Source: Alkalilimnicola sp. S0819
GTDB taxonomy: Bacteria; Pseudomonadota; Gammaproteobacteria; Nitrococcales; WHIW01
Direction: 5' to 3'
Length of the DNA stretch: 64,000 nt
NCBI RefSeq assembly: GCF_009295635.1
Contig: NZ_WHIW01000001.1
Location: 1-64,000 of the forward strand
How positions within the stretch are numbered: the stretch's first letter is position 1; each line of letters starts with the position of its first letter. The position numbers and the translations under genes were made by a program. The notes under the pieces are model-generated. The model had not been told where the DNA came from. It saw only the letters and a program-made list of their open reading frames with translations, and made no database searches. Below are positions 37,936-46,630 of the stretch, piece by piece.

Positions 37936-39210
37936 ATGCGCTACCGCCCTATGCGACGTTCCGCCGCCGGCCTGTTGCTGGCCCTGGCCCTGCTGTTGGC
38001 CATCGTGCATGCCTATTATCCACTGTTGCCCCGCTGGCTCGCCGGCGCGGCCGGCTGGGGGGCGGGGCTGTTGTTGTTGCCGGATCTGGCCTCCAGGGTG
38101 CGTTGGCAGGCGGGGATTCTGCTGGTTCTGGGCCTGTTGGGGCTGCTGGCGGGGTGGCGGGGCGGTGTGGCGGTACCGTGGCAGCAGGCGCTGGCCGGCA
38201 ACAGCCTGTTGATCGCCATGCTCACCGCGGTGAGCTTTCTGCGCCTGATCAGCGAGCCGGCCGCGGACGCGGCCGAGCGCCCACCCCGGGGGCGGCGCGC
38301 CCTGGGTTCGACCCTGCTGGGGCTGCACCTGTTCGGGGCGGTGATCAATCTGCCCGCGGTGTTCATCATGGCCGACCGTATGCGCAATGGCGGGCGGCTG
38401 AGCAGCCACCAGGTAGTGGTCCTCACCCGGGCCTTCGGGGCCTGCGCCTTCTGGTCACCCTTTTTCGCGGCCATGGCCGCCGCGCTCACCTATGCGCCGG
38501 AAGCGCGCCTGTCGGCGGTAATGCTTGCCGGGCTCCCCCTGGCCGCCCTGGCCCTGCTGGGCACCTATTGGCAGCTGCGCCGCCATGCCGAGAGCATTCA
38601 GGGCTTCCCCATGCACTACGGCAGTCTGTGGCTGCCGGGGCTGCTCGCCCTGGCGGTGCTGGTGCTCCACGGGCTGTGGCCGACATTCTCCGTGCTGGCG
38701 CTGGTCAGCACCCTCGCTCCCGTGCTCGCCGCGCTGGTGCTGGCGCTGCGCGGCCAGGCCACGGCCCTGGGGCGGCATGTGCGCACGGGGGTGCCGCGCA
38801 TGGTGAACGAATTAGGCCTGTTCCTCGCCGCGGGGGTGTTGGCGGCGGGGCTCGGCGCCCTGGTGCCGCTGTGGTTCGATGAGCTGCCGGTGGGGGCCTT
38901 TGGCCCACCCATGGCGGCGGCGAGCCTGTTGCTGATGTGGTTGGTGGCGCTGGTGGGGGTGCATCCGGTGGTGAGCATCGCCGCGCTGGGAGCCCTGGTG
39001 GCGCCCCTGGAGCCGGATCCGAACCTGCTGGCGTTGACCTTCGTCGCCAGCTGGGCCCTGGGCGTGACCTGCGGTCCGCTCTCGGGGCTGAACCTGGCGT
39101 TGCATTCCGCCTATCGGATCCCGGCGCTCGACCTGCTGCGCGGCAATCTGGCCTACGGGCTGCTCATGATGCCCGCGGTTTGGGTGGTGCAGTTCACCTT
39201 CTTTGGCTGA
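37936..39210 (+). CDS. Polytopic membrane protein, possible ion-transporter superfamily member
   Basis: A 424-residue very hydrophobic protein with about 11-12 transmembrane segments. Two polar membrane-edge loops stand out: HLFGAVINLPAVFIMADRM in the first half and LVGVHPVVSIAALGALV followed by TCGPLSGLNLALH in the second, a two-fold pattern reminiscent of the IT (ArsB/NhaD/CitM) superfamily. I do not recognise a named family. Substrate is unknown. It is a single gene between small hypotheticals, with no obvious regulatory partner. Confidence 0.75.
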   Translation: MRYRPMRRSAAGLLLALALLLAIVHAYYPLLPRWLAGAAGWGAGLLLLPDLASRVRWQAGILLVLGLLGLLAGWRGGVAVPWQQALAGNSLLIAMLTAVSFLRLISEPAADAAERPPRGRRALGSTLLGLHLFGAVINLPAVFIMADRMRNGGRLSSHQVVVLTRAFGACAFWSPFFAAMAAALTYAPEARLSAVMLAGLPLAALALLGTYWQLRRHAESIQGFPMHYGSLWLPGLLALAVLVLHGLWPTFSVLALVSTLAPVLAALVLALRGQATALGRHVRTGVPRMVNELGLFLAAGVLAAGLGALVPLWFDELPVGAFGPPMAAASLLLMWLVALVGVHPVVSIAALGALVAPLEPDPNLLALTFVASWALGVTCGPLSGLNLALHSAYRIPALDLLRGNLAYGLLMMPAVWVVQFTFFG

Positions 39211-39337
39211 GCTGTTCCGGATCTTGCAGGCTCCGGCCTATCGGGCCTATCCTTGCGTCGCCAACTGCGTGAGCACGGTCATGCGCGGCACGGAGCGTGC
39301 TCCATGACCCGCCTCGGGCCGCCGGTTTCGGCCAGGG

Positions 39338-39586
39338 CTAAGCGGCTCGCGCCCGGCGAGGCAGCGGTTCAGCCCGCAGCGCCAGGGCCAGGTGCTCGGC
39401 CACCCGATAGAGCTCCGGCACATCCCGGCGGATGGCATCTTCCATGGCTTCCCGCAGGCGCTCCTTGTCGCTCAGCAGCTCCGTCTCGGACACGCGCGAG
39501 CCGGTATGCCGGCGATAGGCGCAGACAAAGCCCAGCAGGGCGGACCGGGTACGCTCGTACATGAAGCCTTCCTTCTTGTTGTTCAT
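39338..39586 (-). CDS. Hypothetical protein, 82 residues
   Basis: A small charged helical protein (YERTRSALLGFVCAYRRHTG, then ETELLSDKERLREAMEDAIRRD). I do not recognise the family. Two starts are plausible: ATG at 39584-39586 after GGAG, or ATG at 39560-39562 after AAGGAAGG. It precedes, on the opposite strand, the signalling operon at 39951. Codon use looks like that of its neighbours, which supports coding. Confidence 0.55.
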   Translation of the reverse strand: MNNKKEGFMYERTRSALLGFVCAYRRHTGSRVSETELLSDKERLREAMEDAIRRDVPELYRVAEHLALALRAEPLPRRARAA

Positions 39587-39950
39587 CGGTGCCTTGCTCC
39601 GTCCCTTCGATGAGCAGCCACCATACGGGCCGCGTGTGACGATCTCGTGCACCTGGTGTGTCCGGATCATGGCAATGCCAGGTCATGGGAACCGTGAACT
39701 GCTTCAAGAGTTCGCCAATCAGGGTGGGCGGGGGCGGCGGCCCGGGCATCGCCTCCGCCGCATTTGGTCCACAGTTGGGCTATCGTATTGACGAGGAGCA
39801 CGGCAGCCACAGCCGGCCCGGCGTGAAGCTCGCGTCGTGATGGATCTGCCGCTGAAGGGCCATGGCAATGCCCGGCCCCGGTCGGATGTGCTGGTGGGCC
39901 ACAACGCGGTCAAGCGGGATCGAAGCAGCGTAGAACTGAAGGCGCGGGGG
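39587..39950. other. 364-base region upstream of the signalling operon
   Basis: The frame of the downstream gene is open from 39837, but residues encoded there (39837-39950) do not look like a conserved domain, so I treat them as untranslated. The motif CATGGCAATGCC occurs twice (about 39669 and 39861) and the first copy continues into a TGGCA-a-TGCCA palindrome. No clear promoter boxes were found. Confidence 0.4.
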
Positions 39951-42644
39951 ATGTCGGAGGAATATCAACAAAGGGTCAGCCTGTACAAGGCGGCGGCCAG
40001 TGTGGCCGGGGGGTTTCTGGCGCTGTCCTTGGTCTGGCTGCTGGTCTCGGACCAGCTGGTGGCCATGTTGCCGGTGGGCGTCAAGGAGACGGCCTGGCTG
40101 CAGACCGCCAAGGGCCTGGCCTATGTGGTACTGGCGGCGCTGCTGATCTTCGTGCTGGTGCTGCGCCACCTGCGGGTGCAGGACCGCTACCGGATCAGCC
40201 TGGAGCGGGGACGGGACCGGGTCGAGCGCACCTTTTTCAGCGCGCCCGTGGGCGTCGGCCTGATCGATCTGGACCGGCGCTGGCTGTACGCCAACCGGGC
40301 CCTGTCCGAAGCCCTGGCGGTCGCGCCCGAGGCGCTGGTAGGCCACTTCCTGGACGAGACCCTGCCCGCCTCCGTGCTCGCGCTGCTGCAGGATCGCGGC
40401 TGTTGCACCGACGAGCTGCGCGGCTGCGCCGGTGTGGAGCTGGAACTGTGCAATCGCCGCGGCGAGCGGCGCTGGCTCAGCGCGCACATCAGCCTGCTCC
40501 ACGATGAGCAAGGTCGTCCCGAGCATTACGTCATGACCCTGTCCGACGAAACCGTCCGCCATGAGCAGGCGGCGGCGCTGGCCGAGGCGGATCGGGCGCT
40601 GGAAGCGATGGCCGAGGGCGTGCTGGTGGTGGACCGGCTTGGCCGCATTCGCCGGGCCAACTTCGCCGCGGAGCGGCTGTGCGGGGTGGAAAGTGGCGCG
40701 CTGCTGCGCCGGCCGGTGCGCCGGTTGCTGCGCTACGGCAGCACCAATGCCCGGGAACTGCGCCGCCTGTTCGCCGCTCTGCGTGATGGGCGCAGTTGGA
40801 CCGGGGAACTGGCCGGTCGGCGACGGAACGGCAGCAGTTTCGCCGCCTGGGTGGCGGTCAGCCCGCTGGGGGGCGAGCGCCGCGCACAGATGGTGGTGGT
40901 ATTCAGCGACATCAGCGAACACAAACAGGCCCAGGCCCGCCTGGCGTTTCTCAGCACCCATGACCCGCTCACCGGCCTGCACAATCGCGCTACCCTGCCG
41001 GCCTTGCTGAGCGCCGCGATGAAGGCCCAAGCGCGCCGGGATGGTCATGTGTGGCTGGCCTGCATCGCCCTGGACGGCTTCCAGGCGGTGAACGGCAGTC
41101 TGGGCCATCAGGCCGGGGACGCGGTGCTCCGGGAAGCCGCCCAGCGCCTGCAGACCTGGGTGGGTGCCGGCGGCAGTGTCGCCCGGCTGGACGGGGACAA
41201 GTTCGCCCTGGTCTGCGGGGCGGAGACCCATCAGCGCGATCTGGCCAATTTCGTGGCCGACCTGCAGGCGCGTCTCGATGCGCCCTTCGAGGTGAGCGGC
41301 GAGCGGCTCAGCATCACCGCCAGCCTGGGGGTGGCGCGTGCCCCGGATGATGGCCGCAAGCCCAGCGATCTGATCCAGGCCGCCGAAGCGGCCATGGACC
41401 GGGCCAAGCAGGCCGGCGGCAACCGTGCGGAGATCTATTCCGAGGCCCTGGACGAGGGAGGCCGGGCCCGGCTGCGGATGGTCTCGCTGCTGCGCGAGGC
41501 GCTCCGTCGCGAAGAGCTCACGCTGCACTACCAGCCCCGCCTCTCCGCCACCACCGGCAAGGTGCTCAGCCTGGAGGCCTTGCTGCGCTGGCATTCCGCG
41601 GAGCTGGGCGAAGTCGGCCCCGGCGAATTCATTCCCATCGCCGAACGCTCCGGGCTGATCGTCGAGATCGGCGACTGGGTGCTGAGCGAAGCGCTGCGCC
41701 AGTACCGCGAATGGCAGGACCTTGGGCTGGTGCTGGATCGAATCGCCGTGAACCTGTCCATGCGCCAGCTGCATGAGCCCAGGCTGGTGGAACGGGTCGA
41801 GGGTCTGCTGGCCCGCCACGGGCTGCCTGCCCATGTGCTGGAGCTGGAGGTCACGGAAAGTGCCCTGGCGGAAGACCCCAAGGAGGCCATGCGGGTGCTG
41901 CGCGCCCTCAAACGACTCGGCGTGCGCCTGGCCGTGGACGACTTTGGCACGGGCTATTCCTCGCTGGCATATCTCAAGCTCATTCCGCTCGATTATCTGA
42001 AAATCGACCGCTCCTTCGTCAGGGAGGTGCCCGGCAGCGCCAGTGATTGCTCCATCGTGCGCACCGTCATCGCCCTGTGCGAAGCCCTGGGAGCACGTAC
42101 CGTGGCCGAAGGGGTGGAGACCGACGAGCAGCGCGGATTCTTGCGCCGGGCGGGCTGTGACGAATTCCAGGGCTTTCTGTTCAGCCGCCCGGTCTCACCG
42201 GCCCGCATCCCCGTCTTGTTGCAGGACCGCTTCAATCCGGGCGGACGTGACGAGGTGGAGGCCAAGGTGCTGGTGGTGGATGACGACCCCAAGGTGGCCG
42301 CGGCGCTGCGCCGGGAGCTGATGTTCCACGGCTACGACGTGGAGCTGGCCGGCGACGGCGAGGAAGCGCTGGCCCTGCTGGCGCGCGAGGGCGATGTGGT
42401 GGCGGCCATCTGTGACTACCGCATGCCCCGGATGAATGGTATCGAACTGCTGCGCCGGGTGCGTGAATACTACCCGGGTGTGGGGCGGATCATGCTAACC
42501 GGCCAGGCGGAGCTGAGCACCGTGTCCGATGCGGTCAACGCCGGGGCCATACACCGCTTCTTCACCAAGCCCTGGGACGTGGATGAGCTGCAGGATGCGC
42601 TGCGCTGGGCGGCACGGCGTTACCGGGAGAGGCTGGAGGCATGA
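39951..42644 (+). CDS. Membrane PAS-GGDEF-EAL protein with C-terminal receiver domain
   Basis: An 897-residue protein. Order: two transmembrane helices (about 15-85) around a short periplasmic SDQLVAMLPVGVKETAWLQT, two PAS domains, a GGDEF domain whose signature is D-G-D-K-F (414-418) in place of GGDEF, an EAL domain with E542-A-L-L and an intact LAVDDFGTGYSSL and EGVET, and a C-terminal receiver with VLVVDDDP and phospho-acceptor D822 in CDYRMPR. It should hydrolyse c-di-GMP but not make it; the degenerate GGDEF may bind GTP. A receiver after the EAL domain is unusual. The start at 39951 gives the usual first helix. The stop overlaps the next gene. Confidence 0.85.
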   Translation: MSEEYQQRVSLYKAAASVAGGFLALSLVWLLVSDQLVAMLPVGVKETAWLQTAKGLAYVVLAALLIFVLVLRHLRVQDRYRISLERGRDRVERTFFSAPVGVGLIDLDRRWLYANRALSEALAVAPEALVGHFLDETLPASVLALLQDRGCCTDELRGCAGVELELCNRRGERRWLSAHISLLHDEQGRPEHYVMTLSDETVRHEQAAALAEADRALEAMAEGVLVVDRLGRIRRANFAAERLCGVESGALLRRPVRRLLRYGSTNARELRRLFAALRDGRSWTGELAGRRRNGSSFAAWVAVSPLGGERRAQMVVVFSDISEHKQAQARLAFLSTHDPLTGLHNRATLPALLSAAMKAQARRDGHVWLACIALDGFQAVNGSLGHQAGDAVLREAAQRLQTWVGAGGSVARLDGDKFALVCGAETHQRDLANFVADLQARLDAPFEVSGERLSITASLGVARAPDDGRKPSDLIQAAEAAMDRAKQAGGNRAEIYSEALDEGGRARLRMVSLLREALRREELTLHYQPRLSATTGKVLSLEALLRWHSAELGEVGPGEFIPIAERSGLIVEIGDWVLSEALRQYREWQDLGLVLDRIAVNLSMRQLHEPRLVERVEGLLARHGLPAHVLELEVTESALAEDPKEAMRVLRALKRLGVRLAVDDFGTGYSSLAYLKLIPLDYLKIDRSFVREVPGSASDCSIVRTVIALCEALGARTVAEGVETDEQRGFLRRAGCDEFQGFLFSRPVSPARIPVLLQDRFNPGGRDEVEAKVLVVDDDPKVAAALRRELMFHGYDVELAGDGEEALALLAREGDVVAAICDYRMPRMNGIELLRRVREYYPGVGRIMLTGQAELSTVSDAVNAGAIHRFFTKPWDVDELQDALRWAARRYRERLEA

Positions 42645-44074
42645 TGCGCAGCCCCATGTCTCATCCGGGCCGAGCGCTGGCGGGGCTTATCCCGCTGTGT
42701 CTGCCCGTGCTCGCGGGCGCGCAGACGTTCGCGGAGCCCCTGCGTGTATGGGCCGGCTTGCCGGGCGCTTCGCTGCATTGGCTCTTGTTGCTGCTGGGGC
42801 TGTGCCTGTGTGCCCTGGTCCTGCTGGGTAGTTTGCGCTACCGGCAGCTGAATCGCCGGCTGACCGCCTCGCGGCGGAATCTGGCCAAGCGCGAGCACAT
42901 CTACCGCCTGCTGGTGGAGAACAGCATTGCCGGGGTGGCGCTGCTGGGGCCGGAGGCGCAGTTCCGCTACGTCAACGACCGCCTGGCTCAGATGTTGGGG
43001 CGGGACGTGGCGGAGTTGATGCGCATCAGCGTCATGGATGTGTTGGACGCGGATGATCGCGAACGTACGCTGCGGCGTATCGCCGAGCACAAGGCCGCGC
43101 GCCTGGGCGACAGCCGCTACCCGGTGAAACTGCTGCGCCCCGATGGCAGCGCGCTGTGGTTGCTGGCGTCCATCACCCCGCTGTATGACGAACAGGACGT
43201 GCTCCAGGGCAGTGTCGCGGTGGTGCTGGATGTCAGCGAGCAGCGGGAGACCGAGCTGGCGCTGGCGGCCCAGAACGCCGAGCTGCGGGCCGCGCAGCAG
43301 CGCCTGGAGCGCATGCAGGAGGATCTGGTGCGCACCGAACGCCTGGCCTCCCTGGGGCAACTGGCCGCCGGTGTCGCCCATGAAATCAACAACCCGGTGG
43401 GGTATCTGAAGTCGAACCTGGGCACCCTGGAGCGTTATCTCTCCTTGCTCGATCAGGCGGTGCCCGCCGAAGTGGACGATCGCCGCCTGAGCCAGGCGCG
43501 CAAAGACCTGCCCACCCTGTTGGCCGATTGCCACGACGGTCTGCGCCGAGTGGAGGAGATCGTACGCGGGCTGCGCGGCTTCGCCCACGCCGGCGAACAG
43601 GCCTTCGCCGAGGCGGACCTGAAGGACGTGCTGGAATCCGCCCTGCGCCTGGCCTGGAACGAGCTTAAATACCATGTGCGGGTGGAAACGGATTACGCCC
43701 CGTTGCCACCGCTGAGCTGCCGGGCTACCCAGCTCACCCAGGTCTTCGTCAATCTGCTGGTCAATGCCGCCCAGTCCATGGAGGGCGAGGGCGAGGTGCG
43801 TATCAGCACCCGTTTGCTGGGGGGCGAGCAGCTGGAAGTACTGGTCGCCGACAATGGTCGGGGCATCGCGCCGGAGCGACGCAGCCGCATCTTCGAGCCT
43901 TTCTACACCAGCAAGCCGGTGGGCCGGGGCACGGGCCTCGGCCTGGCGGTGAGCCACGGGATCATCGAGGGTCACGGCGGTACCATCGAGGCGCTGGAGA
44001 CCCCCGGCGGCGGTGCGACCTTCCGGGTGCGACTGCCCCTGCGCCAAGGGGCGTCGTCGGAGGCCCGCCGCTGA
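42641..44074 (+). CDS. PAS-domain membrane sensor histidine kinase
   Basis: A 477-residue kinase with an N-terminal signal/transmembrane region (two hydrophobic stretches within the first 65 residues), one PAS domain (IYRLLVENSIAGVALL to VLDVSEQRE), a short coiled coil, a phosphorylation helix with H247 in GQLAAGVAHEINNPVG, and a catalytic domain with VFVNLLVNAAQSM (N box), VADNGRGIAP (G1), FEPFYTSKPVGRGTGLGLA (F, G2). The H-box wording is that of PAS-type HisKA kinases. It overlaps its neighbours on both sides, so it is a natural phosphodonor for the two receiver domains in the operon. Confidence 0.92.
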   Translation: MMRSPMSHPGRALAGLIPLCLPVLAGAQTFAEPLRVWAGLPGASLHWLLLLLGLCLCALVLLGSLRYRQLNRRLTASRRNLAKREHIYRLLVENSIAGVALLGPEAQFRYVNDRLAQMLGRDVAELMRISVMDVLDADDRERTLRRIAEHKAARLGDSRYPVKLLRPDGSALWLLASITPLYDEQDVLQGSVAVVLDVSEQRETELALAAQNAELRAAQQRLERMQEDLVRTERLASLGQLAAGVAHEINNPVGYLKSNLGTLERYLSLLDQAVPAEVDDRRLSQARKDLPTLLADCHDGLRRVEEIVRGLRGFAHAGEQAFAEADLKDVLESALRLAWNELKYHVRVETDYAPLPPLSCRATQLTQVFVNLLVNAAQSMEGEGEVRISTRLLGGEQLEVLVADNGRGIAPERRSRIFEPFYTSKPVGRGTGLGLAVSHGIIEGHGGTIEALETPGGGATFRVRLPLRQGASSEARR

Positions 44075-45390
44075 TGTTCCAGGGCATGAACGCCATGGCG
44101 GTGATCGCCACCCTGCTCGGTGAGCTGGTGCTGCTGCTGGTGCTTGCACTGGTTGTGACAGGCCGGCTGTGGTGGAAGGCCCGCGGCCAGGTAATGGCGC
44201 TGAACGAGCAGCTGGGGCAAGGACGTAGGGGGGCCGGCGACTATCTGGCGCAGATCCGCGCGGCCATGCGGCAGACCGTTCAGTCTTATCAGAGCCGCTT
44301 CCAGGCTGGCCCCGAGGTGCTGCATACGGCTGCCCTGCTGCGCGCGCCCAATGCGCCGGACCAACTGGTGGCGCAACTGCGATACGAGTTTCTGCGCCGC
44401 GAGCAGCGCCTGCTGGAAAACCCGGCGGCGCAGCGGGATTTATGGCGCCTTCGGGGCGAGGCCACCACGGAATTGCTGGAGTGTTTCGTCACCGGCGAGG
44501 AGGCCATACGCCAATGGTGGGCGATGCAGCAGCGCCGCCAGGGCGATGCGCTGGAGCACGCCCGGCGGGAGGGCGGGGAAACCGAACAGACCTTGCGGCG
44601 CAAGCTCCAGCGCCGGGACCTGAGCCTGGAGCAGCTCAAGCAGCGGGTGGCGGAGCTCGACGCCTACAAGCTGCGCTTCAATACGCTGCACGAGCAGGTG
44701 CTGCAGGAGCGCAAGGCCAACGAGGTGCTGCGTAATCGGCTGCGGGAGCAGGGCGGCCAGCCGGTCGCCGCCCCCTTGCAGGCCTACGAGGAGCAGCGCG
44801 GTGCGCTGGATCAGTATCTGGATCGCGCCGACATCGCCCCCTTCGCTCTGCGTCACGTGGCCGACCCCAACGGCCTGAGCGATGCCCATCGCACCCAGCG
44901 CCAGCGCCAGGTGCTGGAAGGCGCGGGGGTGCGGCTGAGTACGCGCCAGGGCCTGCTGCGCCGTTCCCTGAGCCGGCAGCGGGAGCTCATCAGGCAGCTG
45001 CGCGAGCGGGTGGGCCAGGCCGAAGAGCGGGAAGAACGGCTGAAAACCTACTATCAGCAGAAGGTACGCCACCTGGAGCGCGTCGCCGAGACCGCGAAAC
45101 GCAACGCCGACGGGCTGGAGAAAGAGGTGGCCCGGACCCGGCGGGCCTCCTCGCAACTGCTCGCCCGCCTGGAGCAGCAAGAACAGGAGCACAGTGCCCC
45201 GACGGTGCTGGAGCAGACCATTGATCGCTTCGCCGCCCAGGCCATCGATATGCAGGGCCGCATCCAGGCGCTGGAGAGCGAGCTGGATGCGTTGGCGGCG
45301 GAGAACCTGAACCTCAAGGCGCGCCTGGAGGCGGCTCCGGCCGGGCTCTCGCCGCCGGCCGATGACACCGATACGGGGGGGCAAGCATGA
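44074..45390 (+). CDS. Membrane-anchored coiled-coil protein of unknown function
   Basis: A 438-residue protein with one N-terminal transmembrane helix (VIATLLGELVLLLVLALVVTG), a helical globular region (about 50-135; LWRLRGEATTELLECFVTGEEAIRQWW), and then almost continuous predicted coiled coil: LQRRDLSLEQLKQRVAEL, LRRSLSRQRELIRQLRERVGQAEEREERL and a C-terminal SELDALAAENLNLKARLEA. No catalytic motif is seen. It shares overlaps with the kinase before it and the receiver/HD-GYP gene after it, so it is an integral part of the operon, perhaps a scaffold. I know no family name for it. Confidence 0.75.
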   Translation: MFQGMNAMAVIATLLGELVLLLVLALVVTGRLWWKARGQVMALNEQLGQGRRGAGDYLAQIRAAMRQTVQSYQSRFQAGPEVLHTAALLRAPNAPDQLVAQLRYEFLRREQRLLENPAAQRDLWRLRGEATTELLECFVTGEEAIRQWWAMQQRRQGDALEHARREGGETEQTLRRKLQRRDLSLEQLKQRVAELDAYKLRFNTLHEQVLQERKANEVLRNRLREQGGQPVAAPLQAYEEQRGALDQYLDRADIAPFALRHVADPNGLSDAHRTQRQRQVLEGAGVRLSTRQGLLRRSLSRQRELIRQLRERVGQAEEREERLKTYYQQKVRHLERVAETAKRNADGLEKEVARTRRASSQLLARLEQQEQEHSAPTVLEQTIDRFAAQAIDMQGRIQALESELDALAAENLNLKARLEAAPAGLSPPADDTDTGGQA

Positions 45391-46595
45391 ATCAGCCAGC
45401 CGAGTCGGCGGGGGCACGCCCGCTGCGGGTGCTCTGCGTGGACGATGAGCCGGGGGTGCGCGCCGCCCTGCGCCGTGAGTTGATGGATTTCGAGGTGGAG
45501 GAGGCAGGCAGCGGCGCCCAGGCCCGGGCGCTGATGCAGAACTGGTCGCCGGATGTGGTGATCAGCGATCAGCGCATGCCCGGTGAGGAAGGGGTGGATT
45601 TCCTCAGCTGGGTGGCCGACGCCCATCCGCGGGTGCTGCGCATCCTGCTCACCGGCTATGGCGATTACCAGACCAGTTTGAAGGCTATCAACGGCGGCCG
45701 GGTGTTCGCCTTGCTGGAAAAGCCCTGGTCCCGCGATGAGCTGCAGGCCACTGTGCGCGCCGGCGTGGAGGTGTTGGCTCGGGAAGGTGAGCGGGAGAGG
45801 CTCGCCGGGGAGTTTCAAGGCGAGCAGGAGCACGAGCAACTGGCGCTGTTCATGCCTCTGCTGGAGGGTATGGCGAAGCTTGATGTTCACAAGAGCGGGC
45901 ATGCGCGGCGGGTGGCGGACCTGGTCCAGGTGTTCGCCCGTTTCCTGAAATTGAGCGAGGCGCGGGTGCAGGAACTGCGGGCCGCGGCGCTGGCCCATGA
46001 GCTCGGCGAGCTATCCCTCACTGAAGAATGCCGCAATACCCCGCAGCTGCGTTTGCAGGGGGCGATCCAGGCGGAATTTCAGCGCCACCCCGAACGCGGC
46101 GCGGAGGTGCTGCGCGGCACGCCGGCACTGGCGGCGGTGGCGCGCATTGTCGAGGCGCATCATGAGCGTTTCGATGGCAAGGGCTTCCCCGCCGGCCTGG
46201 CCGGTGAGGAAATCCCCGTGCCCGCGCGGGTGCTGGCGGTGGTGGACACCTACGATTCCGCCATGTACGGCTACCTGGCGCCCCGGCGCCTGAGCGAGGC
46301 CGAGGCGCGCCAGTACCTGCAGACCCAGCGCGGTCGCCTGCTGGATCCCCGGGCGGTCAATGCCTTCCTGCGCTGCCTGCAGCAGCGCAGCCGCGCGCCG
46401 GAGCCTGCCGGCTTGCCGTTGGAGCAGCTGGAACCGGGCATGGTGCTGGCGGAGGATCTGGTGAGCCGGGGCGGCATCCTGCTGGTGCCCGCGGACCATC
46501 GCCTCACGGCAGCGCTGATCGAGCGCATCGGGGCTTTGGCGGCCCAGGATGGTGGTCGGCTGCGCGCGGTGGTGAAACCGGCGCGGAACCGCTGA
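45387..46595 (+). CDS. Response regulator with degenerate HD-GYP domain
   Basis: A 402-residue protein. An N-terminal receiver has VLCVDDEPG and D61 in ISDQRMPGEEG, with FALLEKPW. An HD-GYP-like domain follows: H172 in KSGHARRVADL, then ALAHELGELSL where the paired HD is H204-E205, H234 in FQRHPERGAE, and HHERFDGKGFPAG where GYP reads G-F-P. In active HD-GYP phosphodiesterases the aspartate of HD is a metal ligand, so activity is doubtful but not excluded. The last 110 residues are a separate domain (LEQLEPGMVLAEDLVSRGG). Its receiver resembles that of the first gene of the operon. Confidence 0.85.
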   Translation: MNQPAESAGARPLRVLCVDDEPGVRAALRRELMDFEVEEAGSGAQARALMQNWSPDVVISDQRMPGEEGVDFLSWVADAHPRVLRILLTGYGDYQTSLKAINGGRVFALLEKPWSRDELQATVRAGVEVLAREGERERLAGEFQGEQEHEQLALFMPLLEGMAKLDVHKSGHARRVADLVQVFARFLKLSEARVQELRAAALAHELGELSLTEECRNTPQLRLQGAIQAEFQRHPERGAEVLRGTPALAAVARIVEAHHERFDGKGFPAGLAGEEIPVPARVLAVVDTYDSAMYGYLAPRRLSEAEARQYLQTQRGRLLDPRAVNAFLRCLQQRSRAPEPAGLPLEQLEPGMVLAEDLVSRGGILLVPADHRLTAALIERIGALAAQDGGRLRAVVKPARNR

Positions 46596-46630
46596 GGAAA
46601 GCAGGGAGCAATTCGTTTCCTGGGCTGGGC

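Noticed and set aside
39837-39950. N-terminal extension of the GGDEF-EAL-receiver protein
   Set aside because: The extra 38 residues lack family similarity and an upstream ribosome site; the start at 39951 gives the usual transmembrane N-terminus.
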